Assembly: GCA_017537565.1 (NCBI GenBank)
Contig: JAFYKQ010000118.1
Location: 67,578-116,365, forward strand
Reading direction: 5' to 3'
Length of the DNA stretch: 48,788 nucleotides
From: Flavobacteriales bacterium
Lineage (GTDB): Bacteria > Bacteroidota > Bacteroidia > Flavobacteriales > UBA1820
Shown: one piece after another, positions 7,030 to 16,169 of the stretch
Layout: the number at the start of each line of letters is the position of its first letter
How positions within the stretch are numbered: the stretch's first letter is position 1
Position numbers and translations under genes: made by a program
Notes under the pieces: generated by a model
The model's input: the letters and a program-made list of their open reading frames with translations, nothing else
The model's database searches: none
Told to the model about the DNA's origin: nothing

Positions 7030-9069
7030 TTACCAAATGATAACTCTTTCTTCTGGTGCCATATACATAGCATCACCCTCTTTCACATCAAATGCTTCAT
7101 AGAATGTAGGAAGGTTTTTCACAGCGGCATTTACACGGTTTACACCCAGTGAGTGTGGGTCAACCTTTGTAAGGCGTAGGATTTCGGCATCGCGAATATT
7201 CTGTGCCCATAGACGTGCATATGCCAGGTAGAAACGCTGGTCTGGAGTAAATCCATCTATATTTTCTGTGTATGGGTTCTGTGCTTCGGCAGCCTTGAAT
7301 GCTGTGTATGCCACACGTAGTCCACCCTGGTCGGCTATGTTTTCACCCAGCGTAAAACGTCCATTGGCGTGAACTGTATCCAGCACCACGATAGCAGAAT
7401 ACTGGTCGGCCAAAACATCGGCACGAGACGTAAATTGTGCTGCGTCATCGGCTGTCCACCATTCGTTAAGGTTACCGTCCTTGTCAAACTGACGTCCCTG
7501 GTCATCAAATCCGTGTGTCATTTCGTGACCTATCACAACACCTATCGCACCATAGTTGATAGCGTCATCTCCTTCTGGATAGAAGAAAGGAGGCTGAAGT
7601 ATGGCAGCAGGGAAGCATATTTCATTGGTTGTAGGGTTATAGTATGCGTTCACTGTCTGTGGAGACATCAACCATTCGTCTTTATCTACTGGTTTACCTA
7701 GTTTTTCGTCCAGATTTTTCTGATAGAAGAAAGCCGAAACAGCCTTCATATTATCATATAGAGATAGTTCTGGATTTATTTCCAGTTCTGAATAATCTTC
7801 CCATTTATCTGGATAACCTATCTTAACGTGGAATGTAGACAGTTTTTCCTGCGCTTTGGCTTTGGTAGAATCACCCATCCATTCCAGTGCGTTTATGTGT
7901 TCTCCCAGCGCCACTTGCAGGTTTTTAACCAGCTGCACCATACGTTCTTTTGAAGAAGCTGGGAAGTATTTTTCTACATATATCTGTCCTACGGCCTCTG
8001 AAAGAACACCATTTACAGTACCCAACGCACGTTTCCAACGTGGTTGCTGAACTTCTGTACCAGAAAGAGTCTTACCATAGAATTCAAATGCCGCCATCTC
8101 AAAATCATCAGAAAGAGTACCTGTTGCTCCGTCCAATAGATTGAATGCCAGGTAGTCTTTGATTTCGTCCATAGAAGCACCCTTGATGACTTTATCCATA
8201 CCGTCTATGAATGGCAACTGGTCTACTACCAATTCTTTCTCGCCGTCAAATCCCATCTCGGTAAAGAACACGTCCCAATCAAATGCACTGGTACGAGCCT
8301 TGAATTCTTTTACAGTCATCTTGTTATAGTTCTTCTGTGGGTCGCGTTGCTCTTCACGAGAGAACTGTACACGCGCAAGTCCTGTCTCTATCTTCATCAC
8401 AGACTCTACTGCACGTTCTGCACGAGATAGGTCATAACCTGCCAGTGTAAATAGTTTTTTAATATACTCACGGTAAGCCTGCTGTATCTTCTGTGTAGAT
8501 TCATCATCTACCAGATAGTAATCGCGGTCACCCATATTTGTACCACCCTGATAGATGTCCAGGATATTCATAGAGCTATTTTTGGCATCGGCACCTATGT
8601 ATATACCAAAGAATGTTCCCACTCCTTCTTTATTCATAGAAACCACCATACGTGTAAGGTCTTCACGTGTAGAGATAGCGTCTATCGCTTTCAAATCTTC
8701 CAGTACAGGTGTAGCTCCCAATTCATTGCGACGAGTGCTATCCATCTTCATAGAATAAACGTCGGCTATTTTCTGTGCCACGCTACCCTTTTCGTTTTCT
8801 TGTGCAGCGATACCTTCTACCAGGTCTCTCAACTGTTCCTGTGTATCCAGACGCAACTGGTCAAAAGAACCAAAACGTGCATATTCTGCCGTAAGAGGAT
8901 TGTTCTTAATCCAACCTCCGCAGGCATATTTGTAAAAATCCTCCTGAGCCGCCACCGTAGTGTCCATATCTGTCATATCCAGACCGGCTCCCTTTTTGCT
9001 GTTGCCATCTGTGCAGGCACAGAAAGCCATCATAGCCAATGTCAAAGGCATAATAAAAGCTTTTTTCAT
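7030..9069 (-). CDS. pepO: M13-family zinc metallopeptidase (PepO/neprilysin type), lipoprotein
   Basis: This is a 679-residue zinc endopeptidase of the neprilysin family, which typically cleaves small peptides. The zinc-binding HEMTH motif is at residues 515-519. The third ligand lies in ENIADQGG at 576-583, and the substrate-binding NAYYNP is at 474-479, so the catalytic core is complete. The N-terminus is a hydrophobic signal peptide ending AFCACTDG. Cys19, preceded by Ala, is a likely lipidation site, which places the enzyme on a periplasmic or outer-membrane surface. It is a single gene between a shared terminator and a 407-bp intergenic region. The symbol is by family resemblance. Confidence 0.93.
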   Translation of the reverse strand: MKKAFIMPLTLAMMAFCACTDGNSKKGAGLDMTDMDTTVAAQEDFYKYACGGWIKNNPLTAEYARFGSFDQLRLDTQEQLRDLVEGIAAQENEKGSVAQKIADVYSMKMDSTRRNELGATPVLEDLKAIDAISTREDLTRMVVSMNKEGVGTFFGIYIGADAKNSSMNILDIYQGGTNMGDRDYYLVDDESTQKIQQAYREYIKKLFTLAGYDLSRAERAVESVMKIETGLARVQFSREEQRDPQKNYNKMTVKEFKARTSAFDWDVFFTEMGFDGEKELVVDQLPFIDGMDKVIKGASMDEIKDYLAFNLLDGATGTLSDDFEMAAFEFYGKTLSGTEVQQPRWKRALGTVNGVLSEAVGQIYVEKYFPASSKERMVQLVKNLQVALGEHINALEWMGDSTKAKAQEKLSTFHVKIGYPDKWEDYSELEINPELSLYDNMKAVSAFFYQKNLDEKLGKPVDKDEWLMSPQTVNAYYNPTTNEICFPAAILQPPFFYPEGDDAINYGAIGVVIGHEMTHGFDDQGRQFDKDGNLNEWWTADDAAQFTSRADVLADQYSAIVVLDTVHANGRFTLGENIADQGGLRVAYTAFKAAEAQNPYTENIDGFTPDQRFYLAYARLWAQNIRDAEILRLTKVDPHSLGVNRVNAAVKNLPTFYEAFDVKEGDAMYMAPEERVIIW

Positions 9070-9476
9070 TTTATCTATAATTGAAATATTACTTGTATGA
9101 TTATATTTTGTTTAAGAAAGGGCAAATTTAGATATTTTTCTCTTATACAGCTCATTTTACTATTTTTTTTATCTTTTCAATGGTTATATACTCTGTTTTC
9201 TCCCTCAAAAAGAGGCTTACCTACTTTTTAATATGTTAAATTTTTTACACAATACATTTATTTACAAAGGCGTAGCAGTCCACTATTAAAATTTTTCAAT
9301 TCATATTGTAACTTTTCTACAATAATCCACGTCTAATGCAGTAGAACGTTCTAATGAAAGTAATGTAATAAAAAGAAAACTTACCTTAAAAGTTAAATAA
9401 ATGTTAAATAGGGGGGGTAGATTACAAATAAAACATTACTCTACCTTTGCCTCGCTTAATAAAAAAAACACATATA
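9070..9476. other. 407-bp gene-free region between divergent peptidase and receptor genes
   Basis: No credible coding frame is present and the region is very AT-rich. It holds a minus-strand TAAATTTG box at 9123-9130 that could serve the peptidase, and a small hairpin ATTGTA/TACAAT at 9305-9323. There is a perfect 12-bp palindrome TAGAACGTTCTA at 9342-9353, with TCTAATG repeated on either side of it. A run of seven G lies at 9411-9417, and a TACCTTTG box before the receptor gene is listed separately. The palindrome is a plausible regulator site, but that is only inference. Confidence 0.6.
9442..9449 (+). promoter_or_regulatory. TACCTTTG -7 box upstream of the TonB receptor
   Basis: An exact TAnnTTTG match 28 bp before the ATG at 9477, which puts the transcript start near 9456. 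There is no clear TTTG at the -33 position, so an activator may be needed. A G7 tract lies 24-30 bp further upstream. Confidence 0.55.
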
Positions 9477-11864
9477 ATGAACAATAAAATTTTAGCAATA
9501 GCCATATCGCTACTGCTGTGCATAAAACTATCTGGACAGGTAGCCACATCATACACCATAGATGGGAATATCATAGATTCATCATCGAGGGAGGCTATCC
9601 CATTTGCCAATATATCCCTCACACAGAACGACAGCATTATCACAGGTGGTATAAGTGATGACAATGGACATTTCTCCATAACTGCTCCCGCTGGGAGATA
9701 TAGCCTATGCATAAGTTTCATAGGATACAAAAATCACTGTGAGCAGATAGCCTTAAACCAAGACACACATATAGGAATGATAGAATTGGGAAGGGACGCC
9801 ACTATGCTATCTGACGTTGTAATCTCCCAATCCCTCACCGAGCGTCGTGGCGACCGACTGGTGGTAAACCTGGCATCAAGTCCACTGGTGGAGGGTAAAA
9901 ACACCCGAGACATACTCAACTACACACCCGGTGTACACATAGACAATAGTGGGACGGTGAGCATTAACGGTGTGCAGAACGTACGTGTGATGATAAACGA
10001 CCGCGATGTAAAGATGAGCGGTGATGAATTACTATCATACCTGGAAAGCATAAACGCCAGCGACATACTCAAAATAGAGATAATACCTATGGCCGGTGCC
10101 GAATACGAAGCCGATAGTGCTGGTGGCGTCATACACATCACCCTTAAAAAGAAAGCCCTGGAAGGAGTAAACGCCACTGTGGGAATGAGCTACACACAGG
10201 GAGAGTATCTCGCACTTGCACCTTGGATAAAGGCAGCGTGGCGTAAGGACCGTTTAAGCATAAACGCACGTTATAACTACAACTATAACCAAAGTGTCAA
10301 TTCGCTTGAAGAATGGACAGATTACCTGCTCACTGGCACACATCACACATCTACCACACAGGTAAATGGCAAATCACAGTCCCACTATGCCACAATAGAT
10401 GCGGTATATGACCTATCTTCCCATAGTGAAGTAGGATTGGCCGTAGAGTACAACACCTCCAACACCAACAGCACAACCACCGGTAACACCATACAAGAAG
10501 GACATAGTGGCATAATGACCATACCAAACCATTTTACAGAACACGGTCCATATGATATGGTAAACCTCACAGCATACTACCGTATCAAGGTGGACACGCT
10601 GGGTTCTTACCTCAAAATAATGGCCGACTATACATCACGAGACCGTAGCAGCAGCGTACATTCGGCATCTGAATATATACAGAACGGGAACATCATAAAG
10701 TCAAACATATATGACTATCTATCTCCCACTTACATAGACCTGTATTCGCTACGTGCAGACTATGATAAAAAGACCCGTGGTAAGATTTCGTGGAGTATAG
10801 GCGGTAAATACAGCATAAGCGATATATCATCTGTGGCAGACTACCGTAGCTATGACGCTGGCAACTGGATAGAGGACGACCCTCGTGATAACACCTTTAC
10901 ATACAGGGAGAACGTGCTGGCAGGTTATGGTAAGATGAATATCTCACTGCCTCGTATGTGGGCAGCAACACTGGGTGTACGTATAGAACACACACACCTA
11001 GAGACACATTCGCTTACTATGGAGGAGAAAGATTCACAGGATTTTACAGACATTTTCCCACAGGTATCTATTATGAAATCATTTGGAGAGAAGAAAAACC
11101 ATAGTCTGTCTTTTAACTACACACGCCGTCTATCCCGCCCTTCATACAGCATATATAATCCATATATGATGCCCATAACAGAATTTTCTTCCATAGTAGG
11201 AAACCCAGACATACGCCCTTCATATATAAACCGTTATTCGCTCACAGGAGTATTGAGCGGGAAATACAGCCTCACAGCTATGTACAACAGCTCTCGCGGG
11301 GACGTGGCACAGATGGTGATGAGCGACCCTCAAAACCCAGATAAGACCATCTACCAACACGTCAATATGGGACGCTCATCTCAATGGATACTCTCGCTCT
11401 ATACTCCTGTGAAAATCACACCTTGGTATGGGATAGACCTCAATGCCACTGCTTACTATATGGAACAAGGCTATGAGGATAACACATCTTATAATGTAGC
11501 TACCAATGCTTATATCCAGAACAATTTTACCTGGGGAAAAGGGTGGAGTGCCACGATATCTGCCTGGGGAGTAACCCGCCAAAAACAAGCCAATATGGTA
11601 GTTGACCCTATGTGGGGTATGGATATAAGCGTGGTTAAAAAATGTATGGATAATCGTCTGGTTTTCTCGCTCAATGCCACAGACATTTTCAACACTATGC
11701 ACAATGTTATCTATTCCCACGGTGATGATTTTAGCAAGAAGACTATATCACGCTGGGAGTCACAGGGAGTATCACTGAGCGTGCGTTGGAACTTTATAAA
11801 CGGTAAAAAATCTAAAACCAAGACAGTAGAAAGTGGCGACAGTGAACAACGAGACCGCCTATAA
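9477..11864 (+). CDS. TonB-dependent outer-membrane receptor with CarboxypepD_reg-like N-terminus
   Basis: This is an outer-membrane beta-barrel protein for TonB-driven uptake. With the ATG at 9477 the protein has 795 residues and begins with a signal peptide (MNNKILAIAISLLLCIKLSGQ). The frame extends 30 bp upstream, but that would bury the signal peptide. Residues 25-110 look like a carboxypeptidase-regulatory beta domain (TIDGNIIDSSSREAIPFANI). A plug-like region follows (NYTPGVHIDNSGTVSINGV, then AGAEYEADSAGGVIHITLKK), and then about 570 residues of alternating beta strands as in OMP_b-brl_3 proteins. No SusD-like gene follows, so it is not a standard Sus pair. The ligand cannot be inferred. 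Confidence 0.88.
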   Translation: MNNKILAIAISLLLCIKLSGQVATSYTIDGNIIDSSSREAIPFANISLTQNDSIITGGISDDNGHFSITAPAGRYSLCISFIGYKNHCEQIALNQDTHIGMIELGRDATMLSDVVISQSLTERRGDRLVVNLASSPLVEGKNTRDILNYTPGVHIDNSGTVSINGVQNVRVMINDRDVKMSGDELLSYLESINASDILKIEIIPMAGAEYEADSAGGVIHITLKKKALEGVNATVGMSYTQGEYLALAPWIKAAWRKDRLSINARYNYNYNQSVNSLEEWTDYLLTGTHHTSTTQVNGKSQSHYATIDAVYDLSSHSEVGLAVEYNTSNTNSTTTGNTIQEGHSGIMTIPNHFTEHGPYDMVNLTAYYRIKVDTLGSYLKIMADYTSRDRSSSVHSASEYIQNGNIIKSNIYDYLSPTYIDLYSLRADYDKKTRGKISWSIGGKYSISDISSVADYRSYDAGNWIEDDPRDNTFTYRENVLAGYGKMNISLPRMWAATLGVRIEHTHLETHSLTMEEKDSQDFTDIFPQVSIMKSFGEKKNHSLSFNYTRRLSRPSYSIYNPYMMPITEFSSIVGNPDIRPSYINRYSLTGVLSGKYSLTAMYNSSRGDVAQMVMSDPQNPDKTIYQHVNMGRSSQWILSLYTPVKITPWYGIDLNATAYYMEQGYEDNTSYNVATNAYIQNNFTWGKGWSATISAWGVTRQKQANMVVDPMWGMDISVVKKCMDNRLVFSLNATDIFNTMHNVIYSHGDDFSKKTISRWESQGVSLSVRWNFINGKKSKTKTVESGDSEQRDRL

Positions 11865-11936
11865 GCCCACTGGGAGAGGTTCTGCACACATATACAGAGT
11901 TATTAAAAAAAGTTTTGATGAAAAAAGATTAAAGAG

Positions 11937-11966
11937 TTTGAAACTGAAGAAAAAGTTGTATATTTG
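11937..11966 (+). promoter_or_regulatory. Bacteroidota-type promoter of rpmH
   Basis: TTTG at 11937-11940 and TATATTTG at 11959-11966 are separated by 18 bp, a good match to the phylum's sigma-70 pattern. The predicted start is near 11973, leaving a leader of about 70 nt before rpmH. Confidence 0.75.
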
Positions 11967-12043
11967 CACCCGAATTAAATAGCAATCAAAGTTAAATGTC
12001 GGGAGACATCAGTTCTGCCTGCGAAAAGTAAATAAAATCAGAT

Positions 12044-12199
12044 ATGAAAAGAACATTCCAACCTCACAATCGCAAACGTGTTAACAAACACGGTTTCCGT
12101 GAACGTATGTCCACAGCCAACGGACGTAAAGTATTGGCCGCTCGCAGAGCAAAAGGACGTGCAAAACTTACAGTTTCTAGCGAACGCCACGGTAAATAA
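12044..12199 (+). CDS. rpmH: 50S ribosomal protein L34
   Basis: This short gene encodes 51 residues starting [20 protein letters not shown] and ending SSERHGK. The KRTFQP start, the GFRERM stretch and the [14 protein letters not shown] block are diagnostic for L34, a small basic protein of the large ribosomal subunit. It has its own promoter upstream and a strong terminator 23 bp downstream, so it is probably a single-gene transcript. dnaA or rnpA is not adjacent, unlike in many other bacteria. Confidence 0.97.
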   Translation: MKRTFQPHNRKRVNKHGFRERMSTANGRKVLAARRAKGRAKLTVSSERHGK

Positions 12200-12221
12200 T
12201 AGGCTCGTAGAACTTAACGAT

Positions 12222-12257
12222 ACAAAAAATGCTCGCCTTTTGGCGAGCATTTTTTGT
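12222..12257. terminator. bidirectional terminator between rpmH and tsaB
   Basis: An A-tract plus ATGCTCGCC pairs perfectly with GGCGAGCAT plus a T-tract around a TTTT loop. The 16-bp palindromic arms place a U-run after the stem on both strands, serving rpmH (plus) and tsaB (minus). Confidence 0.92.
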
Positions 12258-12272
12258 ATTTACTCATTTTTC

Positions 12273-12956
12273 TTATTTCTTCTTGGAAGGATTACCACCC
12301 ATAAAGTCTTTGAGATAATAAGGCTCAAAATAAGCCACATCTTCATAACGTCCTTCTTTGTAAAGGCGTTCTGCCTCCTCTCCCATCATTCTGGCCGAAG
12401 GATATATATCATCTACCCATCGTGCCGCTATATGTTTTATCACTTCGCGGCATTTATTCATACCGTCCCCACAGAAACACACCACTTTGTCTTCGGGCAG
12501 GAACTCATATGATGTCTCATCTACCACCACAGCCTCCACATCGCGTACTTTGTCCATACCTGCATCATAGACAGCACTATAAACCTCCATACGACGAGCG
12601 TCTATCATAGGAACATATAGGTCTGCCTCTGTCATTTTACGAGCAGCCATCGCCATCAGTTTCAATGTATCCACCGCTACCAATGGCACTCCCAGAGCAT
12701 AAGCCAATCCCTTGGCTGCCGAGACTCCTATTCTCAATCCCGTATATGACCCAGGCCCACGGCTTACCGCCACAGCATCTATCCCCTTAACGTCCAGTCC
12801 TGCTTCATCTATCGCTTCTCTCATATAGACGTGCAGGTTCTCGCTATGGGAATAGCCCCCCGTGTTACTCTCCTTTATGGATTTAAGTTCTCCATCTACA
12901 AAAACAGCCACGGAACAATTTACCGTAGCTGTTTCTATGCATAATATATTTGCCAT
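12273..12956 (-). CDS. tsaB: tRNA threonylcarbamoyladenosine biosynthesis protein TsaB
   Basis: TsaB is the non-catalytic partner of TsaD in making the t6A37 modification of ANN-decoding tRNAs. The 227-residue protein opens with ILCIETATVNCSVAV, the ASKHA-fold phosphate loop. It has the hallmark segment SRGPGSYTGLRIGVSAAKGLA at about residues 65-85, which is part of the TsaD interface. The metal-binding His pair of TsaD is absent, as expected for TsaB. It follows atpG by 69 bp on the same strand, with a 7-bp TACACGG/CCGTGTA hairpin in the gap, so it may be read from the ATP synthase transcript. Confidence 0.93.
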   Translation of the reverse strand: MANILCIETATVNCSVAVFVDGELKSIKESNTGGYSHSENLHVYMREAIDEAGLDVKGIDAVAVSRGPGSYTGLRIGVSAAKGLAYALGVPLVAVDTLKLMAMAARKMTEADLYVPMIDARRMEVYSAVYDAGMDKVRDVEAVVVDETSYEFLPEDKVVCFCGDGMNKCREVIKHIAARWVDDIYPSARMMGEEAERLYKEGRYEDVAYFEPYYLKDFMGGNPSKKK

Positions 12957-13025
12957 TTTATCAATATCTATATCTCTACACGGCTCCCCGTGTAATACAT
13001 CTCACCTTCCCGTACTACCGCTCTA

Positions 13026-13898
13026 CTAACCCAGAGCCTCGGCTCCGCTCACGATTTCTATAATCTGGTTTGTAATAGCAGCCTGACGTGCATTGTTGTA
13101 TTCCAGTGTAAGACGATCTTTAAGTTCTTTGGCATTGTCTGATGCTTTGTGCATAGCCGTCATACGAGCACCGTGTTCCGAAGCCACGCTGTCACGCATC
13201 ACGCGGAACATCTGCAAACGAAGACTCTGTGGCAACAGGCCTTCGATTATCGTCTTACTGTCTGGTTCCAATATGAAATCACCTACTGCCGCTGCGCCTT
13301 TTGCCTGTGTAGCCTTTATTTCCAGTGGAAGGAATTGTTCACACGTTACTATCTGTGTAGCAGCATTCTTAAAGCGGTTATACACCACCCATACGCTGTC
13401 ATATTTCTCAGTAGCATAGTCGTCCATTATACGGGTAGTCATTTGGCTTACATTTGAGAAAGTCATATCATCATACAGATATGAGTAGTCTGCCTCTATC
13501 GCGTGAACCTTTGAAAGCAGGTCGCGACCTTTGTTACCTACCGTCATAATATCCACCTGGCAGTCTGCCAAAGCGTTTGCAAGCATCTCTTTTACATTCT
13601 TGACAACGTTTGAGTTAAATGCACCGCACAGACCTTTATTGGACGTTACAACTACCACCAGCACTCGTTTAACATCTCTTACCACCGTGTATGGGCTTTC
13701 TATGTTTTCATCTGCCGACATAGCCGATGACACCTGTGCCAATATCTGTGAAAGTCCGTCTGAATATGGACGCATATGTGTGATAGCATCTGATGCTTTT
13801 TTGAATTTTGAGGCAGAAACCATCTTCATGGCCTGCGTTATTTTCATATTTGCACCTACCGATGCTATACGAGTACGTATTTCTTTAAGATTTGCCAT
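13026..13898 (-). CDS. atpG: F-type ATP synthase subunit gamma
   Basis: This is the central rotor shaft of F1. The 290-residue protein starts MANLKEIRTRIASVGANMKITQAMKMV in family style. The middle holds TSNKGLCGAFN near residues 89-99. The C-terminal helix segment KDRLTLEYNNARQAAITNQI completes the coiled coil that turns inside the alpha3beta3 ring. In most operons atpG directly follows atpA, but here more than 4.6 kb and four unrelated genes lie between them. A 48-bp gap separates it from the last lipoprotein gene, and I see no good promoter there. Its expression may depend on read-through or on the promoter of the inserted block. Confidence 0.96.
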   Translation of the reverse strand: MANLKEIRTRIASVGANMKITQAMKMVSASKFKKASDAITHMRPYSDGLSQILAQVSSAMSADENIESPYTVVRDVKRVLVVVVTSNKGLCGAFNSNVVKNVKEMLANALADCQVDIMTVGNKGRDLLSKVHAIEADYSYLYDDMTFSNVSQMTTRIMDDYATEKYDSVWVVYNRFKNAATQIVTCEQFLPLEIKATQAKGAAAVGDFILEPDSKTIIEGLLPQSLRLQMFRVMRDSVASEHGARMTAMHKASDNAKELKDRLTLEYNNARQAAITNQIIEIVSGAEALG

Positions 13899-13946
13899 TG
13901 TATAAAACTCTTATTTACAGACTGTTATGCTTAATGCGTATCAATC

Positions 13947-15044
13947 CTAATTATAGCTGTAAATATACACATTTTCAAAATCTAAATCACTATTCCAGGC
14001 ATATATTTTCTTATTATAAATATCTACCATACATTCACGTGCAGAAACCTTATCCAAATCATATCTCACGATGGGTTTCAATTCCCAGTCACACACATCT
14101 ACATATAGTCTGTGGGGGATTTCATTTATCGTTTTCTCTCCCTCTTCATCGATGACTTCTTCTATTTCATATTCACTTACCGAAAGATAAATATACTTAT
14201 CATCACAGGCTATAATATCACAATCTTTACGGCGATTTTTATATATATCTTTCCAATCCAAAGCCACGACTTCTTCAAACGTACGATGCTGCCCTATCTC
14301 TCCATAATTCTCTATATGCCCATCATTTACCGTGAATGTTTGCACAAAATCTATCCAAGGATAATATAACAAAACCCTATTTCCACATATAGCCGTAGCA
14401 GGGGCGTTTCTTATCCTCGCCAACAGAGATACCTGACCATTTTCATTGGTAGAGGTTTCTATTTCATTAAAAGAATATACAGCCATACTATCCTTGATGC
14501 TACCATCTGTGACATCTGTAACATATAGATAATCAGGGAAAATTTTATCTATATTATTCCAATCACCTCCGCTACTACGACGCTCCAGCGTATATCTATC
14601 GTCCATCATAGCAGCATCTACCATTATCCTCACTCCCGTTATATTCTGTGAATAGATAGTATCTATATTTATACTCCCTTCCTTGATAGACAATCTCAAC
14701 GTATTACCACGCATAATGTCTGTAATCCACACAGAATGTTCATCTGTATCCATAAATATGGGAAATCCCACATCTTCGGGACCTTCTCCACGAGACAGCA
14801 TCGTATCCACAAACGTCCATTCTGGCAAACGATAATGAAAAAGAGCCTTAGACGTATTTTCACTCACCAGCAGGACACTACCGTCCACCACTTTCCAAGA
14901 ATATGGATCCAATACTTCGTTTATCGCTACACTATCGGCACATAGAGAAATGGTCTTAAATTCCACATCTTTACTCCCCTCATTATCCGCACCCCCACAG
15001 GCTACCAATAGCAGAGGTATGATAAAGATTAAAATTCTCCTCAT
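13947..15044 (-). CDS. 6-bladed beta-propeller lipoprotein (BF3164-like), copy 3
   Basis: This is a predicted lipoprotein of about 365 residues. I chose the inner ATG at 15044 because it gives a compact signal peptide, MRRILIFIIPLLLVACGG, with lipobox VAC. An ATG four codons upstream is also possible. The mature part is beta-rich and carries the motifs shared by all three copies here: DSVAINEVL near the N-terminus, RGEGPEDVG about 65 residues later, and a C-terminal AWNSDLDFENVYIY. Such GxGPxE-containing propeller lipoproteins are frequent in Bacteroidota and have no settled function. It lies between its paralogue and atpG, within the ATP synthase operon. Confidence 0.82.
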   Translation of the reverse strand: MRRILIFIIPLLLVACGGADNEGSKDVEFKTISLCADSVAINEVLDPYSWKVVDGSVLLVSENTSKALFHYRLPEWTFVDTMLSRGEGPEDVGFPIFMDTDEHSVWITDIMRGNTLRLSIKEGSINIDTIYSQNITGVRIMVDAAMMDDRYTLERRSSGGDWNNIDKIFPDYLYVTDVTDGSIKDSMAVYSFNEIETSTNENGQVSLLARIRNAPATAICGNRVLLYYPWIDFVQTFTVNDGHIENYGEIGQHRTFEEVVALDWKDIYKNRRKDCDIIACDDKYIYLSVSEYEIEEVIDEEGEKTINEIPHRLYVDVCDWELKPIVRYDLDKVSARECMVDIYNKKIYAWNSDLDFENVYIYSYN

Positions 15045-15058
15045 AATATCACGCATTG

Positions 15059-16162
15059 TTACTCGGCAGATGGAGCGTCCAGTTTAAAGTCATAGACATA
15101 CACCTTTTCAAAGTCTTCTTTTTCATTCCAAGCATAGACCTTGTTACGATGCACATCTACCAGTACCGCATTGGCCTCTTTTTTATTGAGTTCTATCTCC
15201 TTGACAGGATTCATCTCCCAGTCATACACCTCTATGGATACTCCTTTCCATTTTATGACTTGGTCGCTCTCTCCTGTTTCTGGGTCTATCTCTTCTACAC
15301 GTTCATATTTTCTCTTACACATAAAGATATAATCGGCCGTGCAAGCTTTTACTTCGGTGTTAAATTCGGCACTCTGGTTTCTGGTCTTCCAATCTATATT
15401 TTTCACTTCATCATACGTGTACTCCTTACCATAAGTAGCCACATATTCCAACGTTCCATCTTCCTTTATATTATAGCGAATGCTCGTCCCCAACATAGGA
15501 TAAACACACATCATTCGAGAACCATAGATTGTGACATTAGGAGTATTGGTACTCACAGCTGCACGTCCTCCTCCTATCTCTTTAACTTCCACAAAGGCTA
15601 GTGTAGGTATAGAGTCCAGCACACGCATACTGTCTGAAATCGAAGCCACCACTATATGAGAACGACTTTCTTCCCAGTTGATATGGTCATATACTGCATA
15701 TTTGTTATTTACCACAGTAGAGTTAAAAGCATAGACAAAATTAACCACATCGTCCTTACCTATGACTTTGGTGACAGCTATTTCCTCTGGGCCTATATCA
15801 CATTTCTTTATCTCTAATTTATTCCCATCAAAGAACCAGAAACTACTTCCTGGAAGATTATTTTTCCACAGATATGGATACCCAACGTCTTCGGGGCCTT
15901 CACCACGGGTAAAGGTCGTATCCATAAATATGAATTCGGGGATAGAATAGCGATAGAGCACTTTTTTACTTCTTGGCGATAGGAATGCCACATAAAATTC
16001 GTTCATAAAAATATCATTCTCTCGCGGAGCGAGTATTTCATTTATCGCTACACTATCGGCCAGGCAGTATTCATACTGCGGAAAAGAACTCTTTTTCCCA
16101 TCACTACCACCACAGGCATACATAACAGCCGCTATGGCTATACATAAAATCACTTTTTTCAT
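15059..16162 (-). CDS. 6-bladed beta-propeller lipoprotein (BF3164-like), copy 2
   Basis: The 367-residue lipoprotein has signal peptide MKKVILCIAIAAVMYACGG, with lipid-attachment Cys after YA. It shares DSVAINEIL, TRGEGPEDVGYP and a terminal AWNEKEDFEKVYVYDF with the copies on either side, so the three arose by duplication. Divergence elsewhere is large, suggesting old duplications or different ligands. It is 2-14 bp from copy 3, depending on that gene's start, and 7 bp from the phosphoesterase gene, so all are clearly co-transcribed. Function is unknown; a cell-surface or periplasmic sensing or binding role is only a guess from the fold. Confidence 0.84.
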   Translation of the reverse strand: MKKVILCIAIAAVMYACGGSDGKKSSFPQYEYCLADSVAINEILAPRENDIFMNEFYVAFLSPRSKKVLYRYSIPEFIFMDTTFTRGEGPEDVGYPYLWKNNLPGSSFWFFDGNKLEIKKCDIGPEEIAVTKVIGKDDVVNFVYAFNSTVVNNKYAVYDHINWEESRSHIVVASISDSMRVLDSIPTLAFVEVKEIGGGRAAVSTNTPNVTIYGSRMMCVYPMLGTSIRYNIKEDGTLEYVATYGKEYTYDEVKNIDWKTRNQSAEFNTEVKACTADYIFMCKRKYERVEEIDPETGESDQVIKWKGVSIEVYDWEMNPVKEIELNKKEANAVLVDVHRNKVYAWNEKEDFEKVYVYDFKLDAPSAE

Positions 16163-16169
16163 ATCTACA

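Noticed and set aside
9477-11864. SusC-type receptor of a polysaccharide utilisation locus
   Set aside because: No SusD-like gene or glycoside hydrolase follows, and the domain layout fits the OMP_b-brl_3 type of receptor better.
13531-13905. Plus-strand open frame opposite atpG
   Set aside because: It lies wholly antisense to a certain gene, with no signals of its own. Similar antisense frames opposite other genes were left out for the same reason.
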